Below are positions 55,901-64,000 of a stretch of 64,000 nt of DNA, piece after piece; the first letter of the stretch is position 1, and every line of letters begins with the position of its first letter. The position numbers and the translations under genes are program-made. The notes below the pieces were generated by a model, which saw only the letters and a program-made list of their open reading frames with translations, was not told where the DNA came from and made no database searches. Source of the DNA: Lepturacanthus savala (lineage: Eukaryota > Chordata > Actinopteri > Scombriformes > Trichiuridae). The stretch lies in contig CM060484.1 in NCBI GenBank assembly GCA_030544235.1, forward strand, positions 15,917,031 to 15,981,030. The letters run 5' to 3'.

Positions 55901-57916
55901 CACAACATGTTGACAACACTTCATAAAGTCCCCCAAAGCCCTTGCGTCTGCGGCAGCCCAGGGCGATACAGATTAGACCGTAATATGGATTGATCCCTGC
56001 TCCCTCTCCCTCCCACCTCTCATCTTCACACTTACCATATGTGTGGGTGTGTGTGTGTGTGTGTGCGTGTGTGTGCGTGCATGCATCTACTGTTACTGTG
56101 TGCTGCAGGATTTGTGTACAATTTGTGACTGGACCCCGGCTGCCCCCACATTCACGAAATGCACAGCTTGTTTCTGCACCCCTTTTTTTTGTATAGTTTA
56201 CCCCCCCCCCTTTTTTTTTTATTCCGGGTCTTTCTGTGAGATTAATTCTTCTTTTCCCATCTTTGGGCTGTCAACTCAGGGTATGGAGTCATTTTTTAAA
56301 GGCCGCCGTTCCCGAGGACGGGAGACTGATTGAGTAGTGGCCTTTTTCTGAGTGGGTAAAGAACAGGATTAATGCATAACTCTTGAACAACACGTTAGAA
56401 AAAAAGAAAAAAAAGAAAAGAAAATGTCCTATGGGAGCAGATTAAATAAAGAAAGTTTATGAACAAGAGAATGGTGTATTATTAATTCTTTATGATTGTC
56501 GCACGTGATGTGTGCCTGAAAGGACTGCTTATAAACAAAAAGACGTGTATGTGTTTCACAATATCTTAAAATGAATAAATGATCTAAAAACAATGTTTTT
56601 TTTTTTTTAGGAATAAGTAGTTAAAAACACACACTAGTTGTGTTTCCATCAAAGTATTTTGATGTGAATTTTGAAGTACTGCAGTAGAAAAGGTTGAGAA
56701 AACAGCAAAATAAAAAAAAATTACATCCTTAAATAAAAGGTGTTTATGTTCGCTTGAGGTCCTTTTGAGAAAGAGGTAATGCACTGAAAGTGTAATACAA
56801 ACACCTTCATCAAAAAAGATCTAACATAGTGAACATTTAACCTCCATACTGTTTCGCTGTTTCCGCTCTTGATTTCTTCAAGGATAATCCCACATCATGC
56901 AAATGCAAATTCAGTCAATTAATCATGTCACGGTCACTGTCAGTCATTTGTCGTTTTGATTAGTTGCCATTGATTGGAAGCTGCTCGTGTCAAAGTCGGT
57001 CCCTCCCTTGAATAGTGGTTCTCCTTTTGGTTGGGGTTATGGTTATAGTAAGGCCTGGCAAAGATAACTGGTTGAGGTCAGGTTGTGCATCGTAAAAGAT
57101 GACTAGGTGACAGTTACGGATATTGTTGCGTTTACTGTTTTACAGCAAACAAGCTGAGATTCTTTTTCTGAGAAACTTTTTGAGAGCTTGATTAGACAGT
57201 AAATAAATGACAATAAATGATAACTCTTCCCCCTGATGTCTTTTTGTGTAGTCTTTGTCTGCTTTTATTTGTCAACATAAATGTCAGTGACAGTCAGTTA
57301 AGTGATAAACATATTATAGTTTGGCTATAAGAATTGATTTCATTATGAAGTAACAGGAACTGATTTGTGCGGATCTTCCAAACCACAAATGAAAGCGGGT
57401 ATGTTGATGCATTTCTTGCATCACTGAGGCAGGCTCTGATAGAATTAAAATAATTTCTCAATGGTATTTGTTTAGGCATCATTTTTCATTGTCTAAAATG
57501 TGAAAAAAAAATGGTTCTTCCTTGATATACATTTAGTTAATATGTTGATGTAATTATAACCATTCAATAACATGATGAATGAATATCATGTCATTACCAT
57601 CTTTTGCATTGCATTATTATTTTTCAGAGGAGTGATGCAGCAGAACACCACTCCACGGCCTGAAGTGAAATAAATCTGCATTCACCGAGGAGATTCTAAG
57701 AACCAATGTTCTCAACAGAGGGAGTGAATCAGAGGTTGGGCCTGCACTTTCTCATGAACTCCTCCCAACACTTTCTCCCCGCTCCCTCCTCTATCCTTGC
57801 CGTGTCCACTCAGAGCTGAATAGCTGATTAAGCACACATTGATTAGCGCAGGCTCATTAGCATCCTGTTTGCGTTGACCCCCCGCCCCCACCCACCCACT
57901 CCTCCATTTCCAAACA

Positions 57917-57948
<32 letters not shown>

Positions 57949-60600
57949 TGAGGCAAACGCACATACTCTACCTCTTTCACTGAGCCCCCTTGCTGCTCTG
58001 ACTCAAATGGATTAACAAGCACAATATTTCTGCCAGGGACAGGAAATCACTGAACACTTGTCAGGAAGCCTGCAATCGATGGGATTCACATCATTGACCC
58101 CCTCTCACCACATGCGCCCCCTAACCCACCCGTGCACCCCTTGTCCCCGACCTTTCCACGCTACCCATAGCACCACTTTCTTTGTGAGCCTGTGCCAGCA
58201 TCATATCGCAGAATATATTTCTGCATTTCTTTACATAATGAGGCAGATGCAAAGAAAGACACAAAGAAAGACACAAACACACACATGAACTCCCATGTGC
58301 ACATACTGTACACATACATGCCCAAAACGATCTCACTCTGTCTCTGAAGTTAACGTTGGTCGTTAGCGTGTTTTTTTTCCTCCTGTCATCTCATCTTCTC
58401 GTTCCCTGCAGAGTTTAAGGCAGCTTTGCCAGCCCCAGCTGAAGCTTCGTAGGGTGTCTCCAAGGTTAACTCAATACATTACAGGCACAGAGCACTCAGG
58501 CTGCGGGTGTCTGTACTTTGTGTATGTGTGTGTGACTGTGTGGGTGATTATGCATAGCTTTTTTGTTTTTTGCATGGTTGCATATTTTTGTTTAAACATA
58601 ATATAAATCTTAAAAAACTGTTGTTAGTGAAAACCAACCTACTCCCAAAGGCATGCATACCCCGTTCGTTGGATGATATAAGATGAAAATATCTCAGCTG
58701 GAACAGAATCAATATACACAAAAATACGTGTGTGCGGGTAATTATCCAATTATGACACATTTTTCTTAAAATAAAGGACAGACAAAATAAACGTGTTGCT
58801 GATTTCTCCATCGGCCATCTGTTGCTGAAAGATTCACACAGAGAGAGAAAGTGTAGGGGGGCTGCTTTGACTATTAAGCTTAATGCATTTTGTATCTGTT
58901 TTTGATTGTGCAAATCTCAATTGGATTCCAGCAGAATAGCCGCATTTCATTTGGGCTTTGGTTGAATTTAGTACTTACAAAAGACAACTATGTCATTATT
59001 ATCAACTAATGTGGAGGTAAAGGCATTTTGCAGAAGAAAGAGAACATTAGAGGAATCTCTTGGGATACACAAATGATACTAAAATATGAAAAAAAGCAAC
59101 AAAATGGCTCCAATGTTCCCGTTATTAAAGGTGGTGAGTTTCTTTCTTATTAGCCAAAGACGCTGCGTTCTGCATTCTCATCACATGAGCTCTCGCCCTT
59201 CCGTGGAGGTTTCTTTTTCCGGCTGCTGTGAGCTTTCTGGAGTGTGACAAATAACCCAGCAGGCCTGGAGCCCACAGCTCAGTGAGCATTCCAACAATGC
59301 CATATTACTGCATTAATATTTAAGGTCTAATGTTTCCCTAACTGGCATCCAGACCGCTGGCTGAGGGCCTCTTTCTAAAAGCATGTCAAGCCTGGCGCTC
59401 AGTGAAAAGTTGTATATGTTGTTTGTGTGTCAAATGTTTTGTAAAGAGAAAAAAAAGGAAAATTTATATTAATTGTGGGTAATTTTATATATCAATGCTT
59501 ACATACTCTAAAAAGATTATACAATTGTATGCAGTATAAGTCATTAACCCCCTCCCTCTGTTAGAAAATGGGGCATGGGCCAAAGTAATTCTACAAAGTT
59601 TCTATCATTTTTGATGTTAGTTCAAGTGTTCGTTCATTTTTCTGATGTCTGTGTTTAATATTTTATCTGAGGATACACAAAGGGTATGTGACAAAGATGA
59701 TTAACAGCTGTGATTGACAGCCGCTTTCAAAACTCCATTAGATGTGGCAGAGGAGCTGATTGACCTCAGCAGATTCTGAAGGAAGGTGCTAACTTACATT
59801 TGCCCTTTAGTAGTTAACTGTTTTAGGGAATTATTCTGTAAGTGTTACTTTAATAGAAAGCATTACCCATCTCTATCTACAGTTTATGTTCTTGGTCCTT
59901 TCCTGTTTGGAATGATCATCTTTGTGTGGATTTACTCCTGCTGCTCTGGTTTTCTTTTCAAATCGTCCACACTTTCAGAATAGGTGGAAGTAACTGTGTA
60001 TTTGACGTTGAGTGTGTAACAGTGTGACAACCTGTTCAGGGTGTTTCCCTTCTGGCTGCACGGTGCAATCTGTGATAGGAAGAATCAGAGGAAGACAATT
60101 AACAAATGAATCACCGCTGCTCATTTTTCATTTCAGAGCGCAGATGAACATGTTTAAAATTGTGTGTGTGCGTGTCTGGTCGTGTAACATTTGATCGTGC
60201 ATCACAAGCATTGCCGGTTTTGAAAAGAAAAGAAAAAAAAACAGCTTGTACTCTGCCTCCATCTGACCATGACTCACCAACTTTTGTTTTGCTTGTAATT
60301 CTTATGTCACCTTTCCATTCAAGACAATTAATGCACAGAGCACCGCACATGCGTGTTAACACGTTTATTACCAGACTGATTATGAAAACATTTATGATTT
60401 AAGAAAAAAACAACATCTCTGGAGACATGTATCAGTCACAGAAACACACCATCCTCCAGCATACATTACAGACCTCAAGGCAACATGTTTTTCTGCTGTT
60501 TACAACCTCACCACCACCCACCCTCCCCCCTCCCTTCTGGTGTTTTTTTTCTCACAGTCTGTGGATCTACTGTGGATCTACCTGCTCTCTCCTGCTCTTA
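52986..60600. other. Intergenic, no gene recognised
   Basis: It contains microsatellites (55129-55146 AGAT type; 56043-56080 GT; 57916-57949 CA) and a C/T homopolymer junction at 56180-56221. No supported exon or RNA gene. Confidence 0.65.
57916..57949. repeat. (CA)n microsatellite
   Basis: CA run interrupted once by CAAACA. Confidence 0.95.
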
Positions 60601-62309
60601 TACCTCTCACAGGTGACAACATGGCAATTAAACACCTGGTGTCAGGATTACTTTATACCAAAGGTTGTGGCCATTGACAGGTATGTGTGGGAGTAGTGTG
60701 ATATTATGTAGGATTACACAAACGGTTGAGCGGGAGCGCAACAGATACAGTCAGCGTGACATCAAATGGGAGCGGATACTAGTCAATCCTGCAGGCTAAT
60801 TCTGTAAGAAGGGAAGGAGGAATGTTTGGGGGAAGAGCTGCCGGTGCACTGTAACTGAACTCAAAGCTGCAGATTAGCAGGGGGCAGTCTCTGACGTATG
60901 TGTGTGTATGCGAATGCGTATGCATATTCACCGGTGTATATTTTTGTGTGTGCGTGTGTGTGCATGTGTGTAAAGGAACGTTTGCCATAGCTGCGATGGA
61001 AGGAACAGATGGGCGGGGGAAGTGGACTCCTGTGCCTGAGGAATACTGTGGCGCTGAGGATCAGAGTGCCGCCTACGTTCCACCCTGGGCCCCAGTTACC
61101 CACTACAGCACATGGAGCCCATCCAGCACCAGCCCATCATGGACCAACCCCCCACGCCATCTGTCTCCTAGGACAGACAACCCCCCCCTCCTTCCTCCTC
61201 CTTCTCAGTGCTGTGTCCTCGCCAGCCCGGCTCCTCCGCCACCCCCATTCCGAAACCAAGAAAACAGGCCCAACAGTTACACGGATGTTGCTTTTTGGAG
61301 CTCTGGGGAGACAGAAGGAATTTGGAGAGATGACTCAAGGAGTTGATGGAGAGCCAACTACATCGAAAACCATACATCAAGAAGACAGAGTGATGATTTA
61401 TTCATAGTAAAATGACTGTGTGTACACAATTGTCTTTGTATGATTGGGTTTTATAGCATCTTACTAAAAGGTTGCAGGTGGCACCGAAGAGTAGCAGGAG
61501 AATTTAAAGAAGTTAACATAATACAGGGCAAACTACATTTCATGGCCAATAACCAGATTACATAATATGGATGATTTCATTTTTGTCCAACACACGTCAC
61601 TGTTATCATTGCTTCTTGTTGTCACCTCAACACCATCTGTGAATATAAAATGAACCTGATAAATTTATTCAGTGTCATGGGTGTCATTTGCTACAGGCTT
61701 TTTGATAATTTTGCACCTAAACTCTGCCTGCTTCAAACCCAGATCTTCTTGTAACAACACAAATGTGATTGATTTATGAGCAAAGTAAAAAGTCAAACCT
61801 GTGTTGCGTCATGTTAACTTTATAGCAGTCTGGACATAAGACATGAAAATAAATGACACTTCAAAAGTTGGAGTGAAGTGCTTCTACATGAACAGCAAAC
61901 AATTCTCTAGCAGTGTTATGAAGTTAATCCAATGAAGCACCACGTTCATTTGTACGCCACTTTTTCTGTCTCATTTTTATTGTCGTTGGATTGATTTTGC
62001 CCAGATTTCCCAGATTTATAAGCAAAAGTTGGGAGATTGCCTTCAGTCTCTAGTTGAAGTACAGCATTCAGAGGCCGACTTGTGAGTCTAGGACAATATA
62101 AACAATCTGAAAACAGAGTCTATGAAACGGATGGCTGTTTGTTGGCATGTGCACATTCTGAACAACCTGATATCATCACAAGGAGAAGGTATTACAAATA
62201 AAAAAAAAACTACAAAAAACTAAAAATATAAACTTCTGACAATGTAATAGAATAAAAATGCTAGAAAAATCACAAAAGGCATGATGCTATGACCCCTTTA
62301 AAAATGATT
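60601..62309. other. Intergenic with two weak exon-like segments
   Basis: A splice-bounded open segment lies at 60613-60680 on the + strand, and a GC-richer, proline-rich open frame at about 60994-61345. Neither resembles a protein I know, so neither is called as a gene. Confidence 0.4.
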
Positions 62310-62580
62310 ATATAATAATAATAACACATTTTTATTTATGAGTGCTTTTCAAAGCACTCAAGGGCACCTTAGAAAACATAGTTATAACCAAACCACAATG
62401 TATCAAAAAAAGAGCAAAGCAGTGATATACAGTAATAATTTAATACAACAGCTATATTTTAAATCATCAACAGTGGAAGGCTCAAAGTGGGTGTAACCTT
62501 TAAAGTCAGGATCAGACTGAATATGCCAGTTTGAAAAGGTGTTTTTGAAGATGGGATTTGAAAAGTGAGTCACTATTGCG
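62310..62580 (+). repeat. Dispersed teleost repeat (TTTTCAAAGCACTCAAGG type)
   Basis: ATAATAATAATAACACATTT leading into GAGTGCTTTTCAAAGCACTC, then TTTGAAAAGGTGTTTTTGAA and GATGGGATTTGAAAAG, in the order of a common fish repeat. Boundaries approximate. Confidence 0.6.
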
Positions 62581-64000
62581 AATGCATATTCACGTTGTCT
62601 CCAGAAGTTTTGATTGAAGCGTGAACATCTGTTGCCTGTGTGTCAGTTTTGACTGCTTACTCATTAGCAAGTTGCTGACAGCGTACCTCATGACAAATTC
62701 ATGAACCCAGGATCCACAATCAAAGATGAACGAGAGCGTTCAGCGTTCAGTTTAGCTGGACAGAGAAAATCTTTGGCCCGTCTTAATCACCTGTCAGCTC
62801 TGTCAGCAGCCCTCAGCCCTCTAACCGAGGGGGAGTGTCTGATATCCCGTAATGCCCTGCCTCTCTGGTGTCTGTGGAGATAATGAGACAATGCTGTATT
62901 GAAGCTATGGCACCGTGCTGGGCGGGTAGGCTGGTCGGGGTGTAGTAAGGACCGATAATGAGGGACAAAACTCTCGCAGGCGTAGGGATAGTGGCGGCGG
63001 ATGGATGGTGTTTGGAGGCGACCGCAGCAGGAGGTTCAACATAAGCTGGGAGGGAGGGAGAGGAGACGGGGGGAGAAAGAGGGGGAACAAAGACCAGCAA
63101 CAAATTGCTGCGAACAAGTAACAAAACAAACAAAAAGAAAACAAAAAACCAACACACACACATGCACAACAGATTAATGAAAACCCTGAACAGCTGGACG
63201 TTTGGGGTGCTGTGTACATATGTGTGTATGAGCATCTCAAACTGATTCTTACTAAAGAATTCACTGAATGAAACAAACTCCTACTCCTCACTAACAGCTC
63301 TATAGTTTTATCTGCTAATTTATTTGCGAGGAGTAAACCCAGCTCATTAAGTGGGAGGAAAAACATTGACATAAACTCTCTTCAAGCTTTTCACCCTCCT
63401 CCGATAATGACATGACTATTATGATGGTAAGGGGGTGTTCATTTAGCCGAAGACAAAAGAAGCTTCTCTAACTACCCCCTCTGTGTTATATTAATATAGC
63501 TGTGAACACTCTCCCTCTGGAGTCACCAACTGAGCTCTGTGCTCCCCCCCCCCTCCGCCTGTACCCAGTCTCCCACACACTGCCTTCATTTGGGCGTACG
63601 TTGATCTGTTACTTTCTCAAAGTCTAATTTTGTCAGCTTTCTTTTTCCAAGTCCTCATTTCGCATTCATTCTTTCATCTTTGCCATTTTTCTTCCTCTCT
63701 GATTTGCTTTTTTTTCCCAGGTAAGGAGAGTTATCATTTTATCACATAAACAGAGAGATTTTTATATATATATATTTTATTTTGTCAGTTTCAAAACACT
63801 CTGTTGGGAGCTGCAGCAAAACACACACATGCACACACACACAAACAGGAATGCGGGCAGCAGAGTTACATTAATTCCTCAGCCCTCGGGAGAGTAGTGT
63901 ATTGATTGGGCCCCGGTGTGGTTTGTCACAGGTGATCACAGTGATTGGGACACTGCTCAAGCGTGTTATCCAGCTCTACCCTGGAGCAGAGCACTGTAAG
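62581..64000. other. Intergenic, nothing recognised
   Basis: CT-rich and GT/CA-rich low-complexity stretches. No supported exon on either strand. Confidence 0.6.

Noticed and set aside
62813..63372. Long minus-strand frames near the right edge.
   Set aside because: CT-rich low-complexity translation with Ser/Leu/Pro bias and no recognisable motif.
42071..64000. Exons of med27 or other mammalian neighbours of RAPGEF1.
   Set aside because: I looked for recognisable peptides of the neighbour expected from mammalian synteny and found none.

Overview
The window is nuclear DNA from a ray-finned fish. It has a large, intron-rich vertebrate gene, abundant CA/GT microsatellites, and dispersed repeats of familiar teleost type. 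No bacterial, organellar or viral gene organisation is present.

One gene can be annotated with confidence: rapgef1 (C3G, Rap guanine nucleotide exchange factor 1). It lies on the minus strand from its first coding exon near 41.74 kb down to the left edge, where it is cut inside the catalytic CDC25-homology domain; the rest of that domain and the 3' UTR lie outside. I placed 18 phase-consistent constitutive exons, four in-frame extra exons (51, 162, 147 and 93 nt) and an alternative first exon at 36.5 kb. Read in order, they encode an N-terminal helical region, a proline-rich Crk-binding region with five PxLPxK-type motifs, the REM (RasGEF_N) domain and the start of the CDC25 domain. The shortest reading accounts for about 866 codons. 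Every junction was checked for splice dinucleotides and reading phase.

Region by region: 0.1-5.8 kb holds the REM and early CDC25 exons, including a U12-type AT-AC intron (2389-4031). 6.7-9.9 kb holds three consecutive phase-0 cassette exons, which I take to be the neural long-isoform block. 12.1-19.2 kb holds the Crk-binding and N-terminal exons. 19.2-41.7 kb is a 22.5 kb first intron carrying the alternative first exon. 41.74-42.07 kb is the probable 5' UTR and promoter. 42.1-64 kb has no gene I can recognise; it contains a deleted LINE, several dispersed repeats, microsatellites and two weak exon-like segments.

The strongest items for follow-up are the AT-AC minor intron inside the REM domain, the cassette block with a YVNL (Grb2-SH2-like) site, the unrecognised 51-nt cassette in the Crk-binding region, and the alternative N-terminus. 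I saw no wholly new biological system.
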